Assembly (NCBI RefSeq): GCF_009870125.1
Contig: NC_046683.1
Location: 4,712,001-4,776,000 of the forward strand
Source: Drosophila pseudoobscura
Taxonomy: Eukaryota > Arthropoda > Insecta > Diptera > Drosophilidae
DNA length: 64,000 nt
Reading direction: 5' to 3'
This document shows positions 1 through 13,729 of this stretch, piece after piece. Position numbers and translations under genes: made by a program. The notes below the pieces were generated by a model that was given only the letters and a program-made list of their open reading frames with translations, was not told where the DNA came from and ran no database searches. Numbering within the stretch: the first letter of the stretch is position 1; every line of letters starts with the position of its first letter.

Positions 1-1512
1 ACAAGAAACAAGCAACAAGGGGGGAAAATATTTAGTAGAGTACGAGTATGTTAGGTTTTTTGATACAACTTTGTAGGTAGTGAATCCTGGGATCGATCAC
101 AGGGCCACTCTTGGCGTCCAATTGCGTCCAAAACGAATCTCCTGCCAGCAGTCGGCAGAAGGCAGAAGTCAGAAGGCAGTAGAAGGCAGACGGGAGGCAG
201 GAGGCCAAAGAACTCAGTCCAAGCCAAATACGATATAGACAACGAATGGCAGTAAGTTGGCAGTGAGGGGGCATACAACTACTGGGGCACAGTACGAGTA
301 ACTCACTCTCCCCAAACACACAACACACAAACACACACACAGAGACACATTACTCGTAACACACATGCAATCCAGCCAAATGAATATACATAGAAGATAT
401 AGAAGAATTCGAATGTTTACACTGACTATTTTTTAGAGGAGATAGATATAGAGCATTCATTAGCAATATACGTGTACGTGTACTTGTGTACGGAGTAGCT
501 TAGCAGTTGGGTTGTTCCGGGGGCTTTTGATATTGGTTCGTGTTCGTTTAGTTCTAGTTCTCAATTAACAATGAAATTGCCTTACGTATTCAATGAACTA
601 TTGTATTGGTAGCTTAAAGTAGTGCTCTTTATACATACATTTTACGCATTTTGCAATTGTCCAGCAATGTCAGCATCGGGTCAGCATCAGTATCAGCATC
701 AGCTTCAGCAGTCAGCAGTCAATACGAGTAGTATGCCACTAATGAATTTTAAGAATTTAAATTCCACATTTTTCTCAAACTATTTACAAGGAAACTTTTT
801 CATCAGAGTCTTATAAAAGTATAGCGAAACTTTGTAGTTTATTTCACATTGAAATTGAAAAATGAAATTGAAAATATTTGAGATTAAGATCGAAACTGAG
901 ACCGAGACCGAGACAGAGATCGAGAGCAGCGCTCCGCTGAGATGCTAAGAAATTATACGAGTTAATAATGACAAACGATGAAGTACATTTATCAGCTTTA
1001 ATAGAAAATCTAATAAATATATACATATATTATACATGAATCTAACTAGTTCTAGTCGTAGCTAACTAATTGATATACGAATTAATTTTCAATAGAGTGG
1101 ACTTGTACGTGTACGTGTTATTAGGCATTTACCACTCACACCACACTCTTGGGGCATGGCATCCATTGATTCAGCACCATGTACCACGTACCACACCACG
1201 AACAGTGTCTCAGTATTCAGTAACTTTCTTTGTAAAACTCAAACACTGACACACTCACAAATCCGAATATCCAATACTCGAACATGCATATATGTGCATG
1301 TATATAGGGTATGGATGATTTTTTTTGCGGTCGGGGTCGAATCTTGTATTTTAGTGCAGAAGTGAATTTTCCTCTTGAAATTCAATAAGAAATTCAATTA
1401 TTTAAAGATGAAATTACAGAAAAAAAACAAAACATACAAATAATTCAATATACAATAAATCAAAATCAAAATGATCAACAATTGGTTTTCATTCCTGGGA
1501 TCTCTTCTGATT
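1..1512. other. Non-coding stretch, no gene supported
   Basis: Only short chance reading frames are present. The stretch is rich in alternating GT/AC words and holds four copies of the word TACGAGTA/TACTCGTA (41, 293, 351, 723). It may belong to the 3' part or the flank of a gene lying to the left, but no splice-consistent coding exon or clear polyadenylation context could be defended. Confidence 0.6.
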
Positions 1513-2289
1513 TCAGGCTTCTTTCCCCAAAAGGACTCCCTCAGAGAAGCCTCATCAATGGAATATTTTTAGCACATTACAAATACGTACATATGTATAT
1601 TAGGAAATATTTACCATACCTTTCCATATTCTAGGGCAGCGGTAGGTGCCTCTTCTCGCACACTGGCTCTCTGGCTTCCGTTTTCGACGAACAAATCACG
1701 AAAAACAACCCTTAATATTGCATTTTTTAGCTGTACTTGTATTTAGTATCTGTAGATATGAAATCCAGAAATCTGCATGTTCGGTAAGATATTCTTTGAT
1801 GTTTATTTGTTATTTAGACCATTAGGATTGATAGTTCTGGTGTCAATTATCCTTAAGATATACCTATGTATTAGAGCCCAGCATAAACAGGCAATCAACG
1901 TGTCAGCTTTCTCGTTACATCGAATCGCAAGTCGAAAATTTCAGTTTTTTTAGCGATCACTCTTGATTTGATTTTCTGTAGAGAGAACGGGAAAACATCC
2001 ACAAAATCATTTTTGGTTAAGACAGACTAGAAGCCGAACAGCCACGTTCAGTGTGGAAATAGACAGCTCACCCGTATAAAGGTAGTCGAGGATTACCTTA
2101 AATGCCTCCAACGGAACCGAAATTTGACTCGGACATGGCCCCGTATTGGGCTGGTAGGGGCTGATCCTCCACAAGGAAACACACGTCCGAGTTTATGTCG
2201 CTCATGCTGAGACGCCTTCGACGAAGATTATGATGGGGTGTTCTCCTTCTCAGGGCTGCGATTCTTAGCGGTAACGGAAATATATACAA
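1513..2289 (-). pseudogene. Coding-looking island (orphan exons or gene relic)
   Basis: On the minus strand several short open segments look protein-like and have splice-like borders. (a) 2289-2097 encodes a basic stretch containing RRRRLSMSD and ends in a stop just before AAG|GTAATC. (b) 1975-1895 follows a good acceptor (ttctctctacag). (c) 1730-1620 reads LKNAILRVVFRDLF... and ends AAG G|GTATGG. (d) 1550-1513 continues the split codon of (c) across a roughly 69-base intron to a TGA. Segments (c) and (d) join in phase. Segment (a) has competing frames and does not join cleanly to (b). I recognise no family. It could be the 3' end of an unknown small gene, a decayed duplicate, or chance. The frames and joins are read directly; that they are a gene is inference. 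Confidence 0.2.
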
Positions 2290-2853
2290 GTATGTTGATA
2301 TTTTGATATATTTTTGACAACATTAGCTAGCAACCGTACCATCATATCACCACTTTTTCCTTTAATGGTCTCTCAAACCCTTCAGCAATTCGTAATACTC
2401 TACACATATTAAAAAAGCTTCCTATTCGGTATGTGCCTTATATGCGAATTTTGATTTCAATATAGAATACTAGAAGGATGGCCAACTCTCTATCGGATTA
2501 GGGAGACACATATAGAGGATTCGTAAAGATGGAACGCATTAGAGAGGCATGATGTGTATGGCTGTGCAGGACCCTCTGTGTATAGTGATTCCATACCAAC
2601 AATTCCATTCTCGTTCTCTTTCTCTATCCAGCGAAGCGATCAACAACAACAAGAACATTGAGCAAATTAATTGTAATTCCAGTGGGGCTCGAACCTGGGC
2701 TGGGCTGTAGATTGGACTGGGCATGGGGCATGTGGCATGTGGCATGAGGCATGGGGCAATGGGCTGGGCTGGGCTGGGCCCCGTGCGTGCATAGAGCCAA
2801 TGCACATTCCCATTAACAGACCGACTGACAGACCCACCGACAGTCAGAAAAAT

Positions 2854-2887
<34 letters not shown>

Positions 2888-3672
2888 GAAAGCCCCGAAG
2901 CACACTCTCTGCAGTAGCCAGAGCGCGGCTAAGCGGCGCCGTCACAGCTGGCGCTGCCTCTGTCTCTGCCTCAGCCACAGAGCTTTGGTGGCGGCTCGAC
3001 TCGCTCAGCTGAGTGCGATTGCGAGCGTTTCAATTTTGAAACGAGTTCCATGCCGAACGGACGTTCGATCCGCGCCACTCCACTCTCGCTCGCCCCAGAC
3101 CGGGCACCGCTTCGCATCGCATTGCCGCCGTCGAGAAGAATTCGCGAAAGTCCCCCCGTGTCGACAGTGCCCTGTGCCGACAGTGCCCCGTGCTTTGTGC
3201 CCCGTGCCCCGTACTCCGGTGAACCGGCATTGCGGTTCATTTACATACATTACATGTCTCCCATTGGCTTTTAATTGGGCGAACGGTTGTCGTGTGCTCC
3301 CGTTGTTTTTTGTCGCGTGCTTGCGATTGTGTGCGTGTCTGTGTGTTTTTGTGTGTGTGTGTGCCGGCGTCTTGGAAAAATATAAAAACGAGTATATTGC
3401 TTTGTTTTCTATTTTTTAACGTTCAAATCGATTTGAAAGTGCTTACCGAAAATTCAATCAAAAAATATACGAATATACCCCAAAGCGAGAGCGAGAGAGA
3501 GAGAGAGTACTGCACTATATGCGAGTGTGACCACACGCGCGCTTACTGTGTGCCAGTGTGACCATACCGTGCATATAGATGCATGTGAACTAACGGGAAG
3601 TGAAGCGCCCCGCCAGCTAGAACCATGGCGAGCCCAGACCCAAAGAGTCTGCTAATTGAGGTCGTTGTCTAG
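2854..3672 (+). promoter_or_regulatory. Candidate promoter and first (non-coding) exon of the Cobl-like gene
   Basis: A GA tract (2854-2888) is followed by a GC/CpG-richer 5'-UTR-like stretch ending in a consensus splice donor, CTAG|GTAAGT at 3672/3673. The next strong plus-strand acceptor before recognisable coding sequence is ttttcacttgcag ending at 22800, which would make a roughly 19.1-kb first intron. The exact transcription start is not determinable by eye. Assignment to the Cobl-like gene is inferred from strand and from the absence of another gene between them. Confidence 0.4.
3625..3672 (+). other. Upstream ORF ending exactly at the splice donor
   Basis: An ATG in good context (AACCATGG) opens a 15-codon frame, MASPDPKSLLIEVVV. 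Its TAG stop is formed by the last three bases of the exon, immediately before GTAAGT. If the exon is transcribed this would be a uORF able to lower translation of the downstream protein. It does not reach the main frame. Confidence 0.35.
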
Positions 3673-6600
3673 GTAAGTCGTCTTCTCCTCCTCCTCCTTC
3701 TCCTCTGCTTCTGCTGCTTCCGTTTTGTGGCAGCTACTACTTGGAGATTCACTTGCAACAGCTCCAACGCCACAAAGCAGATCTGCGGATAAGACCAGCC
3801 AAAAGACAGTGCTCGAAAACAGTAAATTATGCCGGTGCTGCACACAACACCTCTTGCGGGTGGTGGGGGGACGGGGGTTCCGGGGTTTGTAAGGAATTTG
3901 CACGCTGCACAGTGGTGCCGGGCCGTGCCACAGGACCAGATCAATGCAGTCGCAGTCCAATCTTCGAAATGAAAGCCTAACAAATCGTTGTTTTTGATAC
4001 CCTGTACCCCGTAATACAGACAAGGGTATGCTGAATGGATGTGTACTTCTCCAACAGAGCTCACTAATCGGAAAGAAATTTCCCAATAAGAAAGCTTGCC
4101 CCACAGTGCCATGCAAAAAGCGGAAAATCAAAATGACAGATAGAGTCGGACGGTCTCCGACTCCAGCCTCAGTGGCTCTGTGGCTCTGTGCCTTGCGCTG
4201 AGGCAGCAACAGTGAAAGCTCTCTGCGTCAGCGTTTTCCTCTCTCCCTCTCTCTCTCTCGTTCATCCGATCTGCTGCGACTGCTGTTTCAGCTGTACTGC
4301 TGCCGCCGATTCGGGGTGAGAACAAGAATTTTTGCCGCTGGCCATCTCCATCTTCAGTTCCAGCTCCAGCTCCGGGTCTAGGTCCAGCATTTGATAATAA
4401 TTATCCCACAGCTAGCTGGCCACATAACTGCCTCTGATGATTATGATGATGATGATGGAGATGATGGGATGGAAACCGCAGCGGAAACGCTTTTGGTCTT
4501 CTATTATCGCGCTTCTATCCATCTATCGATCAGGTCCAACCTCATCTGTCTAAGGTCAAAGCACGGCGGCTAAATGCATATTAAGTAATTTCCACCAAGT
4601 GGGAAATACAAAAAAAAAACACCAAACAAAGGTAAATACCCGTTGATACTTACGAGTATAGGGGTACAATTTAGCGCACGTTTCCTTTTGGAAACCAATG
4701 TTCGCACCATACACTTGCAAACGGGTAGTGTAACACAGCTAGAGCCCTGATCAGCTGATCAACAGCTGAGTAATCGCACAGTTCTTAGAACAAGTTCAAA
4801 CCGGAAGGTACTTGTAATATCCGTCTTCGTTGATACATGTTGACGAATGATCGTAGAGTGTACAATAGCTGCCACAGCATGGATGATGGTGCACAGCCAG
4901 CTTCAATGATCAGCCAAATGGCAAGTGCAAAAATTAGTTGCGAAAATTGATTAACATCAAACTGGTTGGAGTTGGAGATTGAGTTGGAGATGGTGTTGGC
5001 GGTGGCGGTGGCGGTGGGGCCTAGGCTGGCTTGGTAAATTTATGAAATTGCTGGTCAAAAGATTTTAATTGAATCTCCCATAAAAACTCAAACGCAAAAG
5101 ATGTAAAGAAAAAGGAAAATAATAAAAATAATAATAATATAAATGTGGCAAAGGGGGGAAAAAATCAAATAAAAGGAAACGCAAACAAAAAGCGGCGACA
5201 AAGACAACAAACAGCGATGGTGATGGTGATGATTGGGACATGTATATCAGCAGATACGAGTATCTGTATCTTTATACATCTGTGTGTACGTATAGCTTAT
5301 ATTATTTGGCAACTTTTGCCCAAAATATTTCACTGGGAAGCACTGAACCGAACTGAACTGAACTGATTCCGCAGATAAACTGGTTTCGCAGTTTATTGAA
5401 TTTCATACATTTGCATCGCCTCAGCCCCAGCCCCAGCGACAGCCACAGCCACAGCCCCATCCCCAGAAGACGAACAATAAACAATTTCAATAAGAAAACA
5501 AAAAGATGGACGGACGGGCATGCCTGCTCGTTAAGTTGCTCCCAAGGTATTTGACCCATCAGTACAGTGGCAGTAGAATCAGTCCCGCTCACCGTTCCCC
5601 GTTCACACCGATGCGCAATAGGCAGAGACCAAGAGAAAAGGTGCCTTGCCTCCCCTTTGAAGGAAAAAGTGTCAGCAGCTGCCTCAGCCTCAGCCTCAAC
5701 GAGGGGCTTAAAACCCAACTCGATTTGAATGGAAACCAGGGGACGGAGACAGCTTCTAGGGTTACCTGCCCATTGAGATCCACACGCGCGATTCCATATT
5801 CATTCAGGAAGGATACTGCGCATTATTTCGCTCGTTTTTGTCCACCCTTGACAAAGGGTTCTATAAACTTTTCCGACCCTCATTCCAAGTCAGTCTGTTT
5901 GGGGATCCACTGGCTTTTTTCTGCGGTTCTCTTGTTAAGTTTTCTTTCACAGACTCATTTTTTTAAGTGCAGGCTGTTAGGTTGTTGGGTTGGGATGGAG
6001 ATCGCTCGTAAAACACATCTGAGTGAGAAAAAACTCAACTCTTTTCAGGCACAAAACACTACACTGGTTATACTCGTACCCAGATGGCACTGTCATTACT
6101 CGTACATTAAGTAGCTTTAGCGAAATGGTGCTTTTATGTCATAGGAACATGGCTTGTTCTCTCCCTTTTGCCCCGAATCCCATCCATCAGATTCCGTGTT
6201 CCCATTCAAGCGCACTCTCTCTCTTTCTCTCACCCCACCTGTCGGTCGCCTCTCACTTTCGTTCGATTTTGGGCAATCATGTTGGGGCCTTTCTAAATCT
6301 TTAATGACTGCAAGTAAGCCCCAGACCGTACTCCGGTACGCGTACAGTCTAAAGTCGATGATCCCCTTTTACCTTTGATACCGGGAAATCTGAATGGGAA
6401 TGGGAATGAGGGAGCGGAATTCTCTGTGGGCACAGATGCGAGCACACACACCTCGTTACTCGTTAAAGACTTCCTCCTTTATGAGATCTATAGGATAGAG
6501 GTACTCGTATCATGTAATGCCTCTGTACCGGGTACCGGGTGCCGGGTGCCGGGTACCAGGTACTTGAACTTCTCCGTTCCACTCTGTTCTCTTCGACTAT

Positions 6601-9600
6601 GGCGATGTGTGGCGCACAATAACAATGGACTTCTTGTTCTCCGTTCTCTGTGCATTGTCTCTGATCCACTCCACGGGCACAAAAGCTCACACTCTCTCCC
6701 TCTCTCTCTCTGTTACTATCTCTTTACGTGGGCCATACATAGTAATTAGAATCATGCACGAGCATGAATTGGTGTGGCTGTGTGTGCAGAGTTCGCTGAC
6801 TGTACGACTGCGTAGTGTGACCGTCCGTCCAGCTGTAACGTCATGGAGACTCCGCTCTCTGTCATTAATTTTGGTACGTTTGGTTCTAGGTAATTATCAG
6901 AAAGAGAAAGAGTAAGAAGAGAGAAGAGATGGTGAGATGGGGAGCACCTGAGATACCTGAGAGAGATGGCTCACTTCTAGAGCAAACCTCTCTCTTTTCT
7001 TTTTCTTTTGCTTTTGCCCCTGTGCTATTAATCACGGGGAATTGGTTTGGTCAGTTGAAAATTCAATTTCGTGGCCACAAAAGTCGACAAATTAACGTCT
7101 TTTTAATTGCTGTTGCTTTTTCTGGGCTTTTGCCCGAGCCGCCACGACTACCAACCAACAACATTCAACACTCAACATCCATAAGTACAACACCAACAAC
7201 CAATTGTCATGCAAAGTCATTGAACTCGAGGGGCCGCCGGGGCCCCAACAACAACAAAAAGCAAAAAGAGTTTTTAAGTGATTTTCTGCTGGTGCTGGCG
7301 CTGGTGCTGGTGGGGACATCCGTATTTATTATACAATAGAGCCATGCTGCTGATCCATCATCGAACCATCGCACATTGTCCACGAACAAAGTTGCATTCG
7401 CCTTTGATCGAGAGCAGCTTTTGACTGGGAATGACCTTGACAAGGGCAGGCGGTCGGTCGCACACCAAAACGTCAAACGCCAAACGTGTTTACCAACACT
7501 CGCCTCGAATAAACCGGTATACGATGAGAACGCCCTTCGCCTCCCCACCACCACCGCCACCTCTCTCTCCCTCTCTCTCTCTCTCTCTTCATATGTGTAC
7601 ATACACCTCCTCCCCCGCTCCCCTTCTAAGCACACTTTGTTGCTGTTTTGTTGATATTTTAGACCTTTTCTGTGACGCTTCAAAGATTTTCACAACAAAA
7701 TGGGAAAACAAAAATTGAAAACATACACAAAACCACGTGCCAAAAAAAGGTAACAAAGATCATTAGCAGCTGTAAATAGGGGAAGGGGAAACTCACACCA
7801 GGGAAAATTAGAATTGGGGAAAAATCTGAGAAGCGAAATCCGAAAATTTCGGTTCTTTTTCCCGCTCACTCTCCACTTGATTGTGATGGGAACCTTTAGA
7901 GTCAAATGAAATAATTGGAATATTATAAAACTTGATAATAGATCTCCCAAGAATTTGTACTCTACATCAATGATCAATGATCGGGAATCTAGCATCTCTG
8001 CATCGGAAATAGAGAAAGGGAAGCACCTCAAATAGGGGCCACAGTACGAGTCCAGTAGGCCGCTGATATTTTCCCTTTTCGATTGCCACTCGACTCGATT
8101 GTGTTGTGGAGTATGAAAGCGTGAAAAGCTCAACGAATTACCAGTAAAGCAGTGACAAGGCGCTGGCGCAGCGATGGGAGCTGTGTCTGTATCCCCGAGT
8201 GTTGGAAAGGGCTGGCTCAGTGTTGGGCAGTGTGGAAATGCACTTGAAATAGACGCTTTATTCGGTTTCGTTTCGATTCGCAACTGTGTTTACGGGCTCG
8301 ATGGGCTCTGGATGGGGAACGGGGGGTGTATGGCTCTGAGTCGTGCCCGTCGAGCCGTGTCGATCCATTTGGGTGATTTCTTTCGGGAGGATGGAGGGGC
8401 TTCAGCCCTTGCATCATTTTCATTCCCTCGCTTTAATCTGTGTGTTTTCTGTTTTGCTTTTATTTTCACGCGGTTTGGCGTTTGATTTGTATTATTACTT
8501 AATGGCTTTGAACCTGAAAACTGCTAAGAGATGAAACGACTTGGATTTATGGCGACTCTTTATGCAAATCTGGCAGAGACATTTGCATAAAATTTTGTGT
8601 AAATTCTGGTTTGCTTCCCTTTTGTTTCGCTGAAGAAACCAAAACACGCGCAACTCCCAAAAAAATATAAAAAAAATAATAGAGGAACCAAAAGCTGATT
8701 TCATTGTCACCCAAAAAGAGCGTGCTGACATTGAAAATGTCCAGAAAAAAAAGGAAAGAAAAGAAACGAGCACACAACGAAATGACAAGAAAGGTGTAGA
8801 AAGAAAGAAATACTCGTGGATCGTGGATGGTGGATCGTGGCGAGAAGCGGCTGAAATGTGAGCGGAGCTCTGAGCACTCGCATTGGGGCAAATGGGTCAG
8901 CGTGAGGTCCGCAGATGTTGGGCAAGGCAAGGGCCGCAGACACCCGAGAAGACGTGCCCGCCATACGGCCCAAATATGCCCATACCATGCCCCCCTTTTT
9001 ATAAACAAAATATCTTACAATATATTGTATAATCGGGTCGGCTATGGTGTCGTACGTGAGCTGGCTGAGATATAGCCATAGACGGAATTGGCCCAAAGTA
9101 GAAATTCCGTCTTAAATGATAAACCTAGCAAAACGTTCTTTTTAGATTGCAATTGGGATATCTACATGTCTTGTACTAGTAGATTTCCAACCCGGATACA
9201 TATATAAGATCATAATAATTCTTTTACAAGATCCTCAAGGAAAACCTTTAGCCATTCGAAGCAGCAACTCCCCCTATACCACAGACAGACCCCAAAGCGA
9301 TTGAAATCCCATTAGGTTTATCTAATTTCGAACGCGGGCCACCTGAGGACGTGTCGCACATAAGCGAGAGACGCTCCCAAAACACACATTTCCATCATTG
9401 TATAATCTTCAAAGGCAACAGCAATCCCAGACGTAGACGTAGACGCAGTCGCTCTTATATTTACAGCTACGTGACATGACTGAGCCAAAGGCTGGTCTAA
9501 TAATTTATATAAGTCGCCGCCGCCGCCGCTGCCACTGCCACTGCCCAGGAGAAGGAGTTGGGTTGGTGGCGGAGATTGGTTGAAATTCCATTAGCCAAAC

Positions 9601-12600
9601 GACCAAATGATCAAAAAAAAAAAAAAAAACCGAGGGAGAAACAGAGCTCAAATCAAGCGGAGCTTGCGTGTTGCAAGTGTTGCAAGTGCTTCCTGCTTCA
9701 AGGCATGCAACACGCATCCAGCGATCAGGGGACGGGGAGCCAACTTGTTTGGCCAGTATGCGGATTCGGATTGGGAGACTTGCTGTCGATATGTGTGTGT
9801 TTCATGCCCTCTCCGAGGAGCTACCATGACTCTAGCCAGAAGTTGGTGGCACTGCCATAACATGACGATCGGAATTAACGACACGACTGCAGACAGTCCT
9901 TAACTCTACAGATCTCCACAGATTTTAGAGCCCATACTGCTCTTTGGATCTGTTCAATAGATCCAAAAGATCATCGAGATAAACGTTGCTCGTAGGAATG
10001 AAACCTCTAAATATACATCAAAATGTTTTATTTATTATTATCTAGTATTTTTGACCACTTATCGAAGGATGATTCTCATTTGTTTACAAAATATGGTTAA
10101 TGATTCCATTATAAATACTCTTTACAGAGCCCTGAGATTGTAATATTTACACTTCGATTTAAAGGTGTATACCAATCGATTTTGAAATTAAAAAAAGGAA
10201 AATTATTGTGCCATAAATTTCGAGATATTCATTTAGATTAAATATATTCACCACAAATTGTATATTTTATATATATTTTAAAGTGTTTTAAGTGGGCTTT
10301 TAAATACTCTATTTGTAATGTTTAATGTCTTTCTTTCTACGAGGGTAGGAAAGCCCAATTGGAACACTCTATTAGGGTATTTGAGCCTTCGGCAAAAGTC
10401 ACCCTTCCGTTTTTTTTTAGCCTTTTTTGGGGGGGGGCAGAAAGTAAAACCCACCACTTGCCGCTTGCAGAAAAATTTCCTGACCAGTTTTGGAGCTGAC
10501 TTTCGGTGCGGGCTCTCACAGCTGTTTTGGCCTGGTGTGGTGCGAGTATGGTCTGGTCTGGTCTGGTCTGATCGGATCCGAGATCGGGGATCGGGTCTGG
10601 TGCGGTGCGGTGCGGGGCGGTGCGGCGAGCCTTGGGTGCGCTGCAGGTGACATACTTATCTCGGTGGCCTGTCCTAAAATAATTTTACTTTTTCTTGCCA
10701 TCTTGGCAGCCAACTGGTTACCCACTACCAGCCGACTACTGGCCGACTACTTTCTCTGCCCTGACATCGTCGTCATTATGGTGGATTGGCAGCGCCAGCG
10801 CCAGTGCCAGTGGCAGTGCTTGGTGGTGCCTGGTGGTGGTTTTCGGATCTCTTTGGATCGTTTTTCTAGCCATCATGTAGCACTTTTCGTGGCCGGGGTC
10901 CATTTCAAGGTCAGAGCAGGCGATTTGCTGGTAGTTTCCCACAGCCCAAGCGATGTGACTTGCATTCGCAATGACTCTGAATGAATGCCTCAAAGGCCAT
11001 TATCGGGCAGATGGCCATTATCCGAGATGGATATATATGGCCCACGTCATGTCCGCTGACAGTTCCCTCTCTTGATATCTTGCTCTCCGTCTCCAAGTCC
11101 GTGTCCGTGTCCGTGTCCGTTTCCAAGTCCGGCCAACGACACTCCCTCGTTCGTTCATCTTTTCCATGCATTCACCTTTCTGGCAAAGTACGAATACGAG
11201 TACGAATACGAGTATTTTATTGTGTGTGTGTTTTTTTTTTGTATTTCGAGATTTGAACTGTTTTCTTAGTCCGACTCGGACCTGCATTCCACAGAAAGTG
11301 AGCTCATCTTCCAATTTCATTTCCATTTGCATTTGCATTTGCAATTCATCTCTCGTGACTGAAACTGAAACCGAGACGGAGACGGAGACGGAGAATTTCT
11401 TGAGGCGAATCCAACGGGTAATCCGATCCGATACATCCATCAGGTGGATCCGATCCATCCATCGATCGAAAGGGGGCTTCGGATAAGAACTGGCTTGGAT
11501 TTCAACGGAAAGCGAATATCATATCCGCTCCGCTCCACATATGGCAGGGATTCGGTCTTGAATCTCCGATTGGAATGCACAAGGCCTGGATGAATACTTT
11601 GATAAAGTTTCGACTGATTAAGGCTTAGAAAAGACTTCCCTGGGATGGGACTTATGGATACAGTAGAATGCATTGAAGTGCTCGATTAAGGAGCACATAT
11701 ACACTCACAGAAAAATGAAACAGACACCCATAGTTGAATCATTCGAATTGCATTGGAACCCATTCGAATTCATTCGAAACAAAAGGGATACTTGGAAGAC
11801 CTTCCTATGGGTGCACTCTTACATTCCTCGGAATTTTCAGTTTCTGTTCACCCACTAATTGGTGTCCAAGTGTCCAGCGTCCACCTGGCCACCCAGTTAC
11901 CCATTCAGCTGTCCAATTTCATTGATAAACATTGGCCCAGCCCCAGCCCCACCCACACACCCAAACACAACCAGAAACAAAGACAGAGAGAGAGAGAGAG
12001 ATAGAGGGAGAGGGAGATATGTGCTGCCAAGGTGAGCCACATTTGTTCGGCGGCTGGTTCAATGCCCCAACCTCCCCCCGGCCCCTGGTGCAGCGGTGCA
12101 ATGCTGCTGTAAGAGCGGTACCTGCCGCCGCCGCCGCCGCCGCTGTCGCTGTCGCGACTCTTTCGGCGGCTGTCCGTGGCATGATCCATCGGTGCAAATG
12201 GCCAAATGAAGTTAGCCGCATTTTTCAGTCGCTGCCAAACAGATGCAGATACTTGCAGTTACAGATACAGATACACATAGATACGGATAGGATATGGACA
12301 GAGAGAAAGAGAGATGTATTTGGCGCTGGGATGGGGGATCGGGCAGGGGTCGGCAATTGTTCCACCAGCAGCAGCGGCAGCAGCAGCAGCAGCAACCGGT
12401 TGGATGCGAGGCGCAATTAAAAATCTGCGACCAGACCGGGCCCCAAGTCGAGGCACATCTCTGTGTGGGTCTCTACGAGTAGAGATTGGAATGGATGAGT
12501 GGATGGGACTGGGCTTAGAGATGGGATTGGGCTTGGGTTGGGTTGGGGCCTGGGATTGGGATTGCGCGGCACTTGTCGACAATTTCCTGCCATTAGTTTA

Positions 12601-13666
12601 GCTGCATGTCAAGGTTGTTTGGCAAGCCCAGAGGCAGATACAATTGTACGAGTATCTCGTATCTGTGGGCTGCAGCCACAGCTACAACTACAATTATGGC
12701 AACGCGTTAAGCGTCGTCTTTCAAATGAAATGCAAGCCAGTTATTACCCAAGTAAGAAAGCCGCCTCAATCCACCAGCCAGCCAACCAGCCAGCCATCCA
12801 GAGAGAAGCAAAAGTTGCTGCTGCTGCTGCTGTTGTGGCAGCTGCAGTTGCATTTGATTTCGCTTCACTTTCTTCCAGGCACCAACATCCAGTCGTTTGC
12901 CGTTTGGTCAGCAATAGAGTGGGGCATAAAAAACCTGCATCTTCTCTTGGTGCCGCCCCCTCTGCCCCTCTGCCCCCTGCCCCCTGCCAAACATTGCAAT
13001 GTGGAAAATGCACTTCAACAAATTATTATGAGCAGCACTCGGCTGGCAATTGGATGTGGATGTGGATGTGAGGCTGTGAAGCACTATGGCTCTGGCTGTA
13101 TCTGTGGCTGTTGCAGTTGCAACACTCAAACACCCAAAAAAAAAAAAAAACAACAACAAAAAAATCATAAAAGAAAAACCCGATCTTGGCTGACTGTGAC
13201 AGGTTGGACCTGGACCGTTGCTGTGACTGCATTTATTGGGCGGCATTTGAGGCATTCAACATGCCAAACACTTGCAGCTGGCCAGCTAGATCTAGGAGCA
13301 AGGGAGAGTACAGTACTTGCGACAGAGTTCGAGAAACAGAGAAATATCTATAGATACATGGAGATATATGGTACACATCTATCTGGAGGAGAGCAAAGGA
13401 TTGAGAGCACAACCTTCCCTCTTCGATACACTCGATCCTTTGCTTCGTGTCCTCTCAAGTCCTCCTGTCCTCAAGTTCAAGTTCAAGGGAACTAAACCTC
13501 ATAGAACACCCATCTGACTGCAACATCCAGCTGTAAATACTAAAGGTGTGTCAATATTTGTACCCCGCTAAACGTTAAGAAACTAAAAACACCTTCTCTT
13601 AGCTGGAAATAGAGTAAGAATCACTTCTCACACAACACATCCAGTTACTAGTATTTAGAGCAGGGT

Positions 13667-13729
13667 CCAAGGTGGGTTACAGATATAGATGCAGCTATAG
13701 ATACAGGCTGTATCTATATCCCACCTTGG
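13667..13729. other. Pre-miRNA-sized hairpin
   Basis: The outer arms CCAAGGTGGG (13667-13676) and CCCACCTTGG (13720-13729) are perfectly complementary. Inside them ATATAGATGCAG pairs with CTGTATCTATAT with a single G-U wobble, leaving a 6-base bulge on the 5' side and a loop of about 13 bases. The total of 63 nt with a 22-bp stem is in the range of fly microRNA precursors. A competing inner fold (ATAGATACAG against CTGTATCTAT) is also perfect. No seed family is recognised. Confidence 0.4.

Noticed and set aside
3652-4209. 185-codon minus-strand frame across the first-exon donor
   Set aside because: It is antisense to the candidate first exon and made of Arg/Glu repeats at one end; no homology recognised.
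5506-6114. 202-codon plus-strand frame
   Set aside because: Random composition, no family resemblance, no promoter or splice context; a frame of this length is possible by chance in 64 kb read in six frames.
9080-9112. 10-bp perfect inverted repeat AGACGGAATT...AATTCCGTCT
   Set aside because: Too short for a microRNA or transposon end and expected occasionally by chance.
12499-13495. Two long overlapping plus-strand frames (190 and 283 codons)
   Set aside because: Both are low-complexity (Gln/Leu/Pro/His and Lys runs) from simple repeats, overlap each other in different frames, and show no domain or splice support.
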